From Larus michahellis (lineage: Eukaryota; Chordata; Aves; Charadriiformes; Laridae): a DNA stretch of 64,000 nucleotides. Where the stretch lies: assembly GCF_964199755.1 (NCBI RefSeq), contig NC_133896.1, positions 62,723,142 through 62,787,141 on the forward strand. Direction: 5' to 3'. Position numbers and translations under genes: made by a program. How positions within the stretch are numbered: position 1 is the stretch's first letter; each line of letters starts with the position of its first letter. Below the pieces are notes generated by a model, which saw only the letters and a list, made by a program, of their open reading frames with translations, was not told where the DNA came from and did not search any database. Below are positions 48,801 through 60,713 of the stretch, in pieces.

Positions 48801-51800
48801 TCCTTTCCCTTGGAAAGGTGTTTTGGTTGGCAGGATCCTTGTTAATCATTGGGCTGGCATCGGTGGTGAACCCAACCATTGGCTGGCGGTGGCTGATCAG
48901 AATTGCCTCCATCCCTGGCATCCTTCTCATCCTGGTGTTCAAGGTAGGAAGAGCTCCACTCCCTGCCGCACCGCCACCAACCTGCCCTGTCCCCAGGCAC
49001 CAACAGGCATCACCCTCTGACCCCTCACAAGCCTGGGGTTGTCCTCGTGGCCTCCTTTTGCCGCTACAGCCCTCTCACCTGAGCAGCTTGGGAAGGTCCT
49101 TATGGCCTGCGGGGGCGGAAACTGCAGACCAGCTGCTGGGGAGGTGTCACCCTGTGGGAGATGGCTTGCCTTTGCCTTGCTTTGCGAAGTCTCTGGCTTT
49201 GCTGCCCTGCTGCGGCCCTCCAGCATCCCGGGCTCCACTGTCCAGGCTGCCAGTGGTACCCAGAGACCACGGTGATGGGTCAGGCATCTAGAGGAAAACA
49301 GGCTAGCCAGGATGTGCAAAAAATCACAAGTAATATCTTCAGTCTAGTGCTGGCCACAGCACACTTTCTTAAGTCTTTACATTGGCTAGGGCTGAGGAAA
49401 GAAGCCTCAGTAAATGGTTCACAGAGCAAATGGGTGTCAGGGTCAACCGCGGCTTCCCCAGGTTTAGTCACGCTTCAGAAATATCAGCCTTGGACATGAG
49501 GACCGTCTTATTTCTGAGGAGTGATGTGGAAAATCCCTATTTATGGTGCTCGTGGGCACTGCAGCGCTAAGCTGTGGATGGTGCAAATTGTGGGGATGTG
49601 AAATCCCGTCCTGCAGCTGAACAAATGCACAAGTCCATCTGGGGTGCTACCTGGGCAGTTAAATGCAAGGTCGCTGTGAATGTCCACTCGTATAACTTTG
49701 ATGTTTGGAATCCCTGATTATTTTGCAGGAAAAAAATGGTAGCACAAGTTTTTAGTCCAGAAGGAAAAAAAGACACAGTCAGCATATGTACCTTTAAAAA
49801 AGGAGTTTTTAATTCATATGTCAGTGATACACATGCAGTTGTTTATAATTTAATAGAGCCATCATTTAATGAAAAGGTATTTTATTTTGGAAAGAGGACC
49901 AGGGGCGGGTGAACATTGCAAATGCTAGCGATGAGTGAGTTTGTCCCTAAATTTCATCCATGTCATCTTTTTTTTTTAATAGTCTTGTTGAGTCTTCCAA
50001 GACTTTTGCTTAAGTGACACATGCCTCATCCCGTTTTAGAATTTCAATTAATTAAGGGTTGGTTTTTGTTAAACCTGTGTCTTTGCCTGCCACCTCTCAT
50101 GAGTGCTTGCCACAGACAGCTCGGTAGCAGGCCCCTGGCAGCTGGACCAAGAAACGGGTTTGTTGGGCAGAGTGAGCCCACTAACACGGGGCATGGAGAC
50201 CTGTGACATGCAGGGGTGGCCCAGGGCATGGCTGGGGAGGAGGACAGACAAAAGGCTGCTCCAGCTCAGGCAGTGCCCTGTGCTAACCTGGCCAGGCTCC
50301 TGGACACGATGGGAAGCTGTGAGTAGGGTTGCGTTAGACAGAGGGGTACAGAAAGGCTTTATGACACCGCTCTGCTTTCAGTTTATCCCGGAGTCGGCGC
50401 GGTACAACATCTCCACGGGAAATGTGGCGGCTGCCACGGCCACGCTGCGGAGGATAGCCAAGATGAACGGGGCGGTGATGCCCGAGGGGGTGCTGAGGGA
50501 GCCCACCAAGGTAAGCCAAGCCCGCGGCGTTGCCCAGCCCCTCCGTCCCGGACAGGGCTGCCGGCCTCTGGGCTTCGGGAAGGGAGCGGGACTGCCAAGC
50601 ACGTCTTGCTCTGCCTCTCTCCCCCTCCTCCCCTGGTTTCTTTCCAAACAACTATTGAATGTGATGATGAAGATGTCATTTTTCTTTTGGCGACACAGTA
50701 ATCTTGGACGTCAAAGAGGAATTGAGTTTTCTGCCTTTTTCTTTTTTTGGCTTTCTTTGTGTTCACTGAGAAAAAAATATCATGCTGAGAAAAGATTTGC
50801 TTCCTTTACCACAAAAACAGTTCCTGGAAAAGTGCGTTCTTCCTTATTGCCCATCCATCCCCCTGGGGTGTCCCCTGTTCCGTGAGACCCAGGAACTGCC
50901 CCTCGGGGTCCCTCTCAGGGTCTGGGCTGGTCAGGCTGCAAGGGTCCCTGCCATGAGGTCACCCACCACTCCCAGAGGCTTCTCCCAGCCCTTGGCTGGG
51001 CTTGTCCACTGGGTCTCAGCACACCAGGTCCCTGAGTGTGGAGCCACAGACCGGCAGAAGAGTGTCAAAGAAGAAGAGGTCGTTTCAGAGCTACCACCGT
51101 TTGCACCTGTGAGCAGCTGAGGAGTTGAACACTACTGGGCCAAAAAGCACGTGTGGGTGTTGCAGGCAGGGCAGGAGAGGAGCTGGGGGCCAGGTCCCCC
51201 CCCCACAGGCTGCTTCCCTTTATCCCCAGTTTGGGCCCTGCCAACTGCAGGGTGGGAGGACTTACTCAGGTGGCTCCTTTGATCCCCAAGATATAAAGAT
51301 TGGACAAATTATTGTCTAGGGCCTCAAAATTATTTTCCAGCTCTTTTAAGTCCCTTTCCTGGACCTCTTTGCTGCTTATTCAATCCCACAGGCACCAAGC
51401 ATTGTCCTTAGCAATTCATGCAAGATGGTGCTATTGTATTGGAATTAATTAGGATTAAAGCTTCCCTGTAGTTTAATTGAATTTATGTAATGGACCCACA
51501 TTGGCTGTGGGAAGGATTTTTTTGTTAGTTGTGCACCCTCTCAGGCTTAACCAATGATGAGGAAAACGACAATAAATCCAACCCAAACCATCCCTGTGAA
51601 CTGGTCTACCCTCGGTGGTGGGATGCTGGGGCAGCTGCCGGCTCGTGGGGAGCAGCGGGGCTGGCAGGGCCCCCCAGTGCTTGCTTGTCTCTCTGCTCAC
51701 TGGCATTTCAGGCCTCCCAGCGAGATGTATGTGTCCGCAAACTTGCTCCACAGGCAGACACGCGGACACTGGGTCCCTTGTCCCCAGCACGTGGGGCAAT

Positions 51801-54800
51801 GGGATCTGCCAGCAGACCTGGCAGTGCTGGCCCCCAGCAGCAATCAGGTCCCCCTCCGGCAACGTGATGCTCATGCTGGGGCCGGACTGCTGGGGGCTGG
51901 GGGATCCTGTGGGGGCCAAGAGCGCTCAGGGTGTTCTCTTCTCCTCCCCTCCATCCTTTGCAGCTTGTATTCCTGTGGGCATCCTTTGGGAAGAGGGGCT
52001 TTCTTCTGTGGAGGGCTGATGGGGTGCTGTGTTGCACCATCTGTCAGTCTGTCCATGCCATCGGCAGCCTGGGGTGAGGGCAGGGGGTCCTGGGGTGCCA
52101 GCTGCTGCCGCAGAACACTCGCCCCTCTATAAGACGCCTTTCTAAAAACTATTTCTCTCAAACAATTTGCAGGAAAGGAGAGGAAGATTCAAGGACCTCA
52201 TACACCCCAAATACCTCAGAACCACTTTGCAGATATGGATCATATGGTAAAAAAAAAAATAAAAAATTAATTTATTGTCTTCTCTTGCTTATCAGCTCAT
52301 TCTCTCATTTGAACATGTGCAGGGAACAGAAGCTTCCCATTGACTCTGCCATTACAAGGCACCACTTCTGCCTCAGGCAGTGGTTGCAGATCCTTTGGCA
52401 GCTGGAGGAGGGAATATGTGGGTGTGGGTCACCATAGGCTTGTCCTGATCTCAGCCCATGCCTCACAAACCCTGTGTCGGTTGGTGTTAACACAGGCAGA
52501 AAAAGGCTGGACATCCAGGATGGGGCAGGCCACCATGAGTCCTTCCTCAGGACAAGGAGGCTGAGGGAAGGTGGGGTGGGAGGCAGGCGAGAGCGGCAGG
52601 AGTGAGCCCACGCCTGCCAGCAGTGTGTCCTGACCATGTGCCTTCCCTTCTTGGTGTAAACTTGTTCTTCCCAAGAGGAGGACAAAGGCACCACCTTTGT
52701 GGGCCAGCCAGTGTATCAGTGAAATAGGGCTCCAACAGAAAGTCATTAACTGTTACCAGTGCCGCTGGCTGGGGAAAATTAAGATTGAAGAGAGATGGGT
52801 TTCATATGCAATGGTCCTGGTAGCTATATGCAAGGGTAATACATGTTTCATTGACTTTGCTGTCTGGAATGGAAACGTATAAATAATGGGTCCGTGGGAA
52901 CTCATTGACCCACAATGTTGCTAAGTCAGGCCTTGAATTTTTTATGTTTTTTTTCCCCTCAACTTATATGAGTGTTATGAAACATCTTTCTTTTTGTTTT
53001 TTAATCCTCCTTTCTCTCCTAGTCCCCCCCAGGAGTCGCTGGCGTGTTCTCGGGTTTGCATTCCCACACCCCCCGTGCCCTGAGCATCCCCCGCCTCCCC
53101 AGGCAGCTCGGTTCCTAGCCCAGATTGCTGCTCGTTTCTGAAACTGCCCGGGGCGGGGGGATAAAAAAGTGAAAATTACTCCTCGGCCTGCTTATGATTA
53201 GGCGTATGCTGAATTACTTGATAATGACACAGCCAGGACGCCATCACCAACGCTGTGTTCCTGACAGCCAGCCAGGGCGCAATGTGAGCCTCTCCAGTCA
53301 GTTAATGTAAACTCCTTCCGAAAATCCCTGGGTAGAAAGGATAAGGATTAAAAAAAAAACCTGGACAGTTGCTTCATGTGAGCTGATGCTGAGACTCCCT
53401 GCTCAGCGCCTCCCCCCCACCCCAGGCAGGGAATGGTTTGGAATTCGCTTACAGCCCTGCGTGAGGAAAGGGACCAAAGGGGCATGTTCTCCCCAGCCTG
53501 ATGGCAGCAGGTCACCTGCTGCAGAGCAAGAACCAGCACTAAGGGACAAGCAGAAAGATGAGCTATGAGCTGGAGTGAGGTCCTCCGAGGAAGAGAGGTG
53601 CATGGATATAGGTGGTAGCGGTGTGTGCCGTGCATGGGGTCACCAGTGACCTGGTGGGTGCCTGAGTCACTGCCAGGCTCAGGCTAGGGGGGTCCATCAT
53701 GTGGAGCTGGTGTGTGCAGCGGGGGTCCCAGGGCACCCAAAACCTGCTGCATTTCAGTTTCCTCACCTTCCCCATCGTGTTCACTGCTCATTGCAGTGTT
53801 TCCCCCTCCAGGTTTGGCATAGCTTTCGCTTATTACAGCGTCATCTTGGCCAGCGCCGAGTTACTGGAGCGGGACGTTGTCTGTGGCTCCGTGGCACCAC
53901 CGGTGCAGGACCCTGGCGATGACTCCGAGGAGAGCCGCAGCCCCTGCCACTGCCACTTGTTCGGACCCGCTGCCTACCAGACCATGATCATCAGCACAGT
54001 CGGAGAGATCGCACGTAACCTCTTCTCCCCCGCCTTGCCCTGCTGGTCCCTTTTCACAGCCAGACGATACTCCCCGCAAAGCTTTTAGCTGTGCATGCAC
54101 CTGGGGACGTGCCAGTGGTCAAAATGTCCTCAGCATTGCCGGCAAAGTGCCAGGCACAGGCTCTTCAAATGGAAGGTCTGGGGCACAGGCCATGGGCTGG
54201 TGGCATAGGGCAAGGGAGGGCATCGCTCCCCAGGTGAATAATTCAGCTTCCGATGGCAGCACGGGTCCTTCCAACAGCAGAGCCAAAGGCCTCCTTTGCA
54301 GTTAGTACATACTGACAGCCTTGGTTGGATTCCAGGGGAAAATTGCTCCTATTTTACCAGAACCAAGCCTGGCTTCCCAAATTCCCAGACCTGTAGTTTT
54401 GTAAAGTCATAAATAAGCAAGGATTGCAAATAGTCGCATTGATGTAACCGAATGCACCATGCAAGCGCCCTGCTTTCCAAGAGCTGGTGGCCTCAGGAGC
54501 AGGTCCTGTTCTGAGCACTACAGTAAAGGACAACTACGCGCTCAGGGAACCCGCAGCAAACCAAAATGCTCCCTGGTGCAGCCTGTTGGGGAGCACTGTG
54601 GGGGTGGCTGGATGGCCCAAAGGCACCCACATGGCACCCTTGAGAGAACTTGGTGCTGTGTGCAGGTCTAGTATTGCAACACTCCTGGGAGGTGAATATT
54701 TTCCCTTGTTCATGTCTCAGCAACTGAGCTACAAAGTGACCGCGTGTTGGGTCCTGGGCTGGCACCAGTCCAGGGATGCATCCAGGTGCCAGCTTGGCTC

Positions 54801-57800
54801 CCAGCTCATGGAGAGGACTAAGCCGGATACACTCTGGATCCCACTGTATGGCTGGGCCATGGACAGAGGGAACGAAACCACCCAGGCCTGTGGTGCTCAG
54901 TGGTGTCCTGCCGTAGTACAGCAGGGCAATTTCAGAGGACAAGCTCCATCTGTCCTCTGTGGGGAAGGACAAATTAAAAAGGGACATGGTGGCAAGCTAC
55001 AGGGTTTGGGTACAGGAAGGGAATTATAGGGTTTGTGCATTTTGTAGAGCATTTATTAAGCTCTGGGGATGCAGAGAGGTGTTTTTGAAGCACACTGCAT
55101 AAGGTCTATCAAGCCAGACAATCATTGCAGTTAGGTCATCTAACATTTTACAGTTTTCTTTTTTGTCTCCAGTAAATCCTTTGAACATTCTCGGCATCAA
55201 TTTCCTCGGAAGGCGCCTGAGCCTGTGTATCACCATGGGATGTACGGCGCTATTCTTTCTTCTCCTCAATATCTGCACCTCAAGGTAGTCTCTCTCAGCA
55301 TGGGAGGGCTGTTGGGAGGGCGTGCAGTGCTGTGGGCAGAGGTGGTGGTCTGTGGTATCACAGAATCACAGAATGGTTCGGGTTTCAAGGGACCTTAAAG
55401 ATCATCTAGTTCCAACCCCCCTCCCATGGGCAGGGACACCTCCCACTAGCCCAGGCTGCTCAAAGCATCATCCAGCCTGGCCTTGAAAGGTCACCAATTG
55501 GTCAGGCCAGTAATTCTTATATACCTGAAACCCCCTCCCGACTGGTTCCCTGCACTTCTCGGGAAAACTGTGGCAGCAGATGCTGGGGTGCACAGGGCAA
55601 CTCACTCACCCACCCACGTGGCTTCCCCTAAGCGTACAACAAGCTGCTTTCTAGTGCAGTTTGGAAAATTAAAAATGATGTGAAGAACATCCACCAGAAA
55701 GAAGTAATATTTTTCTTGCATTCTCTTTCCGCCCCCCCTTTCTTTAGTTTTTGGCAATGTTACATGTGTCTCTTCTGATTTGTAGAGTCAGGCTCCTCTA
55801 ACTCGTAGAGCTTCAAGGGAAGGGCTGCCATGAGTGCTGTAATTATCAGCTTGATTTGTGAGGATGTGCAAGAAAGACACCCCCCCCTCAAGCTTGCAGA
55901 GCTTAACAGTTACTGAAAATCAGGATGGCTTCAAGCTGAAGTTTCCTCTAAACTGGCTGGTAGCCTGATGGCTGCTCGCCAGCGGTGTACAGCCCTGTGG
56001 GCCACTAGCCTTGGAGGCTGGCTGAAATACTTGGGAGCTGGAGTGGGAGGCTACAAATAGTCGTTAAACTAAATGAGCCCCTGTCAGGAAGCTTACAGTC
56101 ATTCACTAAGGCATTGGCCTCTGTGCTGCTATTATTGTTCTTTTCAGTTTTTCCCTGAAGCTGAGCCTGCCCATCATATCTGCTTGCAACAGTTTTACAG
56201 AGGAACCAAAAACAAGGGCTGGGCTGGAAGACTTGGCCATAAAATGCTGAAATCACCAGCCAAACTTCTACGGTCCTGTTCAGATCATTCCCTCCAGCCT
56301 TCAACACTGGCCTAAAGGAAACCTAACATGCAATAGGCCTTTGTCAAACATGCCTAAAGAAAGATTATACTTATCAGCAATCAACTTTTCCTTCTGCTTG
56401 CCCTTATATTAAGCTGGTAAAAGCCTTAGCACAGTGCCTGTATTGGGTTGCATCTCTGCTGATCACCGTCCAGTGACGCTAACTCTCCGCACCACACGGC
56501 TTTCTCTCCAGCACAGGCATGATTGGGTTCCTCTTCATGCTGCGGGCCTTGGTTTCAGCAAACTTCAACACCATCTACATTTATACAGCAGAGGTGGGTC
56601 CTCCTGAGAGTACGTTAAGCTGCTCTGGGGCATGAAAGGCCATTTGCCTGTACTGAGGAAGGCTGCCATATTTATTGAGTAGTTAAGAGTCATCTTCCTT
56701 GAACTAACTATCATCTCTTGCTTCCTGGCCACACTGTTTTCATATGCAAGATCAGGGAAGGTATCAAAACTAGCTGGAGATGACAAGAGCGGGTGGAAGA
56801 GGAATGCTCTACTGAGCCACCTGTTGGTCAGCTACTACAAAATGTTATTTTCGAGGATGTTGTGTACCATCTTCCAAAAGCCACAATCTTTCCCCTCCCC
56901 AATTCCTGCAAAGTTAGAAAATAGGCTACCACTGAATTGAACCTGTGCCGGCACTTAAGGGACTGATGTAATAGTATGAGGTAGCATTTGAGGTTATATA
57001 TAAGATTTTTTTCACTTAATGGAAATTGCTGTCTTCTGTCCACAAATAGTTTTATACCTTCAGAGAGCTTGTCCTTCAGACAATTTTGGATCCATGAGTT
57101 CTGTGGGTTAAGTATGCATTGTTGAGGGTTTTTGTTGTTCTCTTTTAAACAATTGTGTGGAGTTAGATGTATTGCCTCATAGATTGAGTAAAGTGATAAA
57201 AAGCAAACAGAAGTAGCTCCCTGTGCTGGCCTGATACTTCTTTTAATAGTACACTACAGTATTTAAGCATGCGCCAGGTTTGAATAAATACCAGCATTTT
57301 AATAGTCCTGAATTGGATGCTGTTGTTGTAAAGACCGTTCCTGCAACAGCCATATCGTAAACCAATACTACTCACAATTTAATCAACGATCAAAATTAAC
57401 TTGGAAATCCTCCTTCCAACCACGTGCCTGGACTCCTCCCTAATTACCTTACCTTACCTTACCTCCATTGGCTTGGCGCAGCAAAGCATTTAACCAAAGG
57501 CTTACACGAGTATCCTTGCTAAAGCTAAAGTCTATTGATATCAACAGGACTTAACTAAAGTTAAACAAAACACATGCTTAATGTTTTATTAGCGCAGGTG
57601 TTTGGGAGATGTGAAAAAGAAAATACACAAAGCACATTCTTCTAAGCCTGGAGGTTTCTTACCGGGATCTGTTTTTCTTTTTCCTCCTTCTAAACAAAAG
57701 TGCTGTTGATACAAATAAATAGGCAGTCATGAAGGCTGCAGACAGTATTCTTTCTTCCTGCTTTCCAGATACAGGGCCTGGCAATATAAATTGAATTCTT

Positions 57801-60670
57801 CCTTTAGCACCCAGCCTGTCCTCTGTGACTTTGATGTGAGCTGCCCAGAACAGCTGGGAGAAGGCAGTGGGAGGGAGAGGAGGGCAAGGAGCAAACAGCA
57901 GGATGATCGCATCCAGCATTGATTGATTGTCCCTAAAACTTTAGTTGGGGCAAAAAATGGCAGATTTCTAATGGCACAAACGGGAACCAAAGGAGCCTTT
58001 ATTTCTTTTCACATCTTAAACCACTAGCTGCCCTTGATAATGTAAGGGGTCTCTCTGAAGAAAAACTTTAAGAAAAATAAGGACACGTATCACAGATTAT
58101 CATTGCGCTAATCCGATTTCTTTCTGTCCTGCTTTAGGTTTATCCAACCACAATGCGAGCCCTGGGGATGGGAACAAGTGGGTCATTGTGCCGCGTTGGA
58201 GCTATGGTGGCCCCATTTATATCACAAGTAAGAGCCTGCTTGATAGTGGTTGGTAAACATTGTGCCAATCATTGCTATCAAATATACAGAGAGACGCCCC
58301 CCAAGTTCACAACAACATCAACAAAAAACCACTGGAGAGATGTATTCAATTCCTTTCCCCCCCAGTTCATTAGTTCTTTAGCTGATATTTATACAGAGTA
58401 CTTAATGCAGCCTTTGCCAGATCCAGACCTGCAAAAATCTCTTCCCAGAGCTTAGCTTGCTGCTATTTGTTACTTTCTGAAAGGTCTTACATTCACAAGA
58501 CATTGTTTTTCTATTGTTGAGTCTCTCAGGTGTTTGTGACCCTTTGTCTGCTCTTTAATTCCTAATTAACTGCCAGCCCCCCATACCACTGAGCTGATGG
58601 TTGAACCCTTCTGCCTGCAGGTTCTTATGAAGGCTTCTTTCCTTGGGGCCCTGTGTGTCTCCGCATCTGTGTGTGTTGTGTGTGCAATCTCTGCCTTCAC
58701 GCTGCCCATCGAGACCAAGGGCAGGGCACTGCAGGTTTGTATGACCACCCCAGGACCTCCTGTGTGTATCTACGTGCTATTTAGAAACCAGCATTCAGCC
58801 AGCATCCAAAACAAACTCTCCTGAGAGGGTTCGTAATCCAAAATAAAGGCCTGAGAGGCAAGCACAGGAGCGTGCTTTTGCAGCAGCTTAAAGCACTGTC
58901 ACCCCAGTTGCCTAAAGCTCATTTCTCATCAAAGCACAAACCAGAAGGCCTGTCCTAGCCCCAGCTCCCTCATGCCAGCATGTTAGCTTCAGCTAACCCA
59001 AACCCCTCTTTGCTTCTATCTCCAGACCTGACGAAGTTGCTGCTTCACAGGCACATATTCTGTTCCGCCTGTGCTGTAGGGAGAGAGGACGGCGGATATA
59101 AGTAATACCTTAAAACTACTAAAGCCCTTTCTTCATCAAATTCAAGTTGAAAGCCCCAGCTGCATCAGTCTGTTACCTAAGCCCTTGTGGCTAGCGCTTC
59201 CTAAAAAGCAATCAGCCAAAACACTAAGCACAAAGACTAAGGGGCGGAGGGGGAGGGAAGTTTAAATTCAGACAGCTTCCCATGCAGAAGTCTCGTTAGT
59301 TTAATTACAGGAGGTGGTGAGCAATTCTGCAATTCCTCGATTCAGTCATACCAGCACGGAAATTTCTCACGTCACGCATGCAGCATGCCCACAGCACACT
59401 GCCTGTTATTTTGCAGTCTTACCTGTGTCAACCAGAAGACCACGGGCTAAATAATCCACATTCTTCAGCAGCCTAGAGCAAGACCGATGTCTGACCAAAA
59501 TGCTTTATGTGGCCTTCAGAACCAGACTTTAAAAAAAACATACATACAAACACACACATATATACACACACTTAACTTCATTGGGTCACATCTTTTAAGG
59601 TTTCCCCAAGGTGCATGGGACAATTAATCTCGGGGCTTTCAGAAAAGCAACATGTTAATCATTGCCTGCTTCGTCAAATGCTTGTCTTTAAAAAATGTTT
59701 GTCTTTCATTTCTTTTATGCCATTTAAAATACCTATATGATATTCTATAAAAGACTGGGGAAAAAATAATCAAAATTTAAGTAAGGAAGCGGTCAAAGCA
59801 ACTTATTCTTCCCTTGTGGGTGAAATTCAACCCCACGCACAGAGGCCAGAGAGCCCTTTAGGCCTTCAAATGGTTGGATTTACAATAATTACTAAGCAAA
59901 ACACTTCATTAAAACTGCTTTAGACATAAAAGGAAAGCTTTGATTCTGCTACAGTTGGATTAACTTTAGCTAGCAGTGGTCGAGATAAATGGGAGTGTAA
60001 TGATTCCTTAATAGTATCCCCCCTTTTCCTGGGGACTTAACTCAATAGCATTATTATCTTCATTGCTACAAATAAGAGTTATAAGCTCCAGCTGCTGGCC
60101 TTTACACAAACAAGTCAAAAGGATGGAAAATTAAAAATCTGCAGAACTGGTTGTGTACTCAGAGAAGCCACCATTAGATCTTAAATTCAACTTGCTAACT
60201 CTTATCTCGTGCTCATTTCAGAGATTACGTTTGTGTAGGCCGTCATTCAGGGATTGCTGAACGTCTTGTCCAAAGGCCTCACACAGTACAGGCATCCAAG
60301 CCATGCAAAAATTTAGACACATAATGTAAAACCTCTTTTAACATAGCAATATTTAGTTCTGTGGTTCCAGGCAATAGATGTGCTCCTTAAAGATAGGTCT
60401 AAATGAACCAGCTAAATAAGAAGTATATAAGTAAATTTTTGTGAAATCTAGATAACGACATTTAAAAAGCGTATCTGCTCTTGTTTCAGTTTATTATGAC
60501 AGCATCAGTCCTCTCAAAGCAGTCATGGCGATTGCCAATCAGAGGAGAGACCTTTTGGACATATCCAAATGCATATTATTTTCCCCTGTATCCGTTTCTG
60601 TTGGTTTTTCATGTGCATTTTATTAATTTTATGTCTTTTTTTTCTTTTCCCTTTTTAGCAAGTAAAATGA
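42735..60670 (+). CDS. SVOPL: SVOP-like putative transporter, major facilitator superfamily (15 coding exons)
   Basis: The gene encodes a twelve-helix membrane transporter related to synaptic vesicle protein SVOP and to organic-ion and sugar carriers. Its substrate is not known. The 15 coding exons join without a stop to 490 residues; human SVOPL has 492. Family motifs are in the expected order: FTVEEAVETIGFGRFH before helix 1, DRYGRWK at 108-114 after helix 2, PESAR at 222-226 after helix 6, LGRRL between helices 8 and 9, YPTTMRALGMG before helix 11, and PIETKG at 478-483 after helix 12. A cysteine-rich outer loop between helices 7 and 8 holds CGS and SPCHCH. The ATG at 42735 begins MAT-P-E like human SVOPL. 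All introns are GT-AG, the shortest being 100 bases (45563-45662). Apart from the listed repeats I see nothing coding in the introns. It follows ATP6V0A4 on the same strand, as in mammals. Confidence 0.97.
43905..43996 (+). CDS. SVOPL: SVOPL coding exon 2 (residues 27-57)
   Basis: It encodes KKTFTVEEAVETIGFGRFH, the SV2/SVOP family signature before helix 1, then the start of helix 1 (MLFLIMGSTG). The acceptor is GTTCAG and the donor GGG/GTAGGT. Confidence 0.97.
44942..45040 (+). CDS. SVOPL: SVOPL coding exon 3 (residues 58-90)
   Basis: It encodes VAEAMEIMLIAVVSPLIRCE and WQLQDWQVALVTT, the end of helix 1 and the first outer loop. The acceptor is CCTGAAG and the donor ACG/GTGAGT. Confidence 0.96.
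45491..45562 (+). CDS. SVOPL: SVOPL coding exon 4 (residues 91-114)
   Basis: It encodes helix 2 and the MFS loop motif LADRYGRWK. The acceptor is CCCGTAG and the donor AAG/GTGAGT. Confidence 0.97.
45663..45787 (+). CDS. SVOPL: SVOPL coding exon 5 (residues 115-156)
   Basis: It encodes helix 3 (LLLSFLWAAYFSLLTSFAPS) and helix 4 (IWFVFLRAMVGGGVSGHAQ). The preceding intron is only 100 bases. The donor is GG/GTAAGG; G156 is split. Confidence 0.97.
47282..47345 (+). CDS. SVOPL: SVOPL coding exon 6 (residues 156-177)
   Basis: It encodes LIIKTEFLPTKYRGYMLPLSQ, the E-F-x-P-x-x-x-R-G motif of the helix 4-5 loop. A long pyrimidine tract precedes the acceptor TTCTGCAG. The donor is CAG/GTAAGA. Confidence 0.97.
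48818..48943 (+). CDS. SVOPL: SVOPL coding exon 7 (residues 178-219)
   Basis: It encodes helix 5 (VFWLAGSLLIIGLASVV), the IGWRWLIRIASIPG turn and helix 6. The acceptor is TTGGAAAG and the donor AAG/GTAGGA. Confidence 0.96.
50382..50510 (+). CDS. SVOPL: SVOPL coding exon 8 (residues 220-262)
   Basis: It encodes the PESAR motif and part of the large central cytosolic loop (TLRRIAKMNGAVMPEGVL). This exon is much more GC-rich than its neighbours. The acceptor is GCTTTCAG and the donor AAG/GTAAGC. Confidence 0.97.
52173..52246 (+). CDS. SVOPL: SVOPL coding exon 9 (residues 263-287)
   Basis: It encodes ERRGRFKDLIHPKYLRTTLQ and the start of helix 7 (IWIIW). The donor TG/GTAAAA is weak but required by the frame; W287 is split. 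Confidence 0.95.
53812..54014 (+). CDS. SVOPL: SVOPL coding exon 10 (residues 287-355)
   Basis: It encodes helix 7 (FGIAFAYYSVILASAELLER), then a long outer loop with C-G-S and SPCHCHLF, then YQTMIISTVGEIA leading to helix 8. The loop centre (VAPPVQDPGDDSEE) differs from human. Two AGs precede the exon; only the one at 53810-53811 keeps the frame. Confidence 0.96.
55173..55284 (+). CDS. SVOPL: SVOPL coding exon 11 (residues 355-392)
   Basis: It encodes NPLNILGINFLGRRLSLCIT and the next helix (LFFLLLNICTS). The acceptor is GTCTCCAG and the donor AG/GTAGTC; S392 is split. Confidence 0.97.
55357..55489 (-). repeat. CR1 LINE 3' fragment, minus orientation, in SVOPL intron 11
   Basis: It begins ATCACAGAATCACAGAATGG and holds the CR1 words CCATGGGCAGGGACACCTCCC and ATCCAGCCTGGCCTTGAAA. 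It is cut short at about 133 bp. It is antisense to SVOPL. Confidence 0.93.
56512..56593 (+). CDS. SVOPL: SVOPL coding exon 12 (residues 392-419)
   Basis: It encodes helix 10, MIGFLFMLRALVSANFNTIY, and IYTAE. The acceptor is TCTCTCCAG and the donor GAG/GTGGGT. Confidence 0.97.
57444..57463. repeat. Short TTACC pentanucleotide repeat
   Basis: Four exact copies of TTACC lie in tandem in SVOPL intron 12. It is a minor microsatellite. Confidence 0.8.
58138..58227 (+). CDS. SVOPL: SVOPL coding exon 13 (residues 420-449)
   Basis: It encodes VYPTTMRALGMGTSGSLCRV and GAMVAPFISQ, the conserved helix 10-11 loop and helix 11. The acceptor is GCTTTAG and the donor CAA/GTAAGA. Confidence 0.97.
58621..58734 (+). 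CDS. SVOPL: SVOPL coding exon 14 (residues 450-487)
   Basis: It encodes helix 12 and the closing MFS motif LPIETKGRALQ. The donor is CAG/GTTTGT. If this intron were kept, the frame would run on for 29 codons to a stop at 58822-58824, giving a different tail. Confidence 0.97.
59539..59571. repeat. CA/TA dinucleotide-rich tract in SVOPL intron 14
   Basis: Units of CATA and CACA with a short TATATA core make an impure microsatellite of about 33 bases. Confidence 0.75.
60659..60670 (+). CDS. SVOPL: SVOPL coding exon 15, last three codons and stop
   Basis: After a long pyrimidine tract and CTTTTTAG, the exon reads CAA GTA AAA TGA, giving the C-terminus QQVK with the last codon of exon 14. Human SVOPL ends QQIK in the same way. 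Confidence 0.93.
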   Translation, partial: QVK

Positions 60671-60707
60671 AAGTGAGCGTTTGATGTTGGATTGGGGAGG
60701 AAAGAAA

Positions 60708-60713
60708 AATAAA
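60708..60713 (+). terminator. SVOPL: SVOPL polyadenylation signal (AATAAA)
   Basis: AATAAA lies 38 bases after the stop and is followed by T- and GT-rich DNA. The predicted 3' untranslated region is therefore very short, about 60 bases. Confidence 0.75.
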
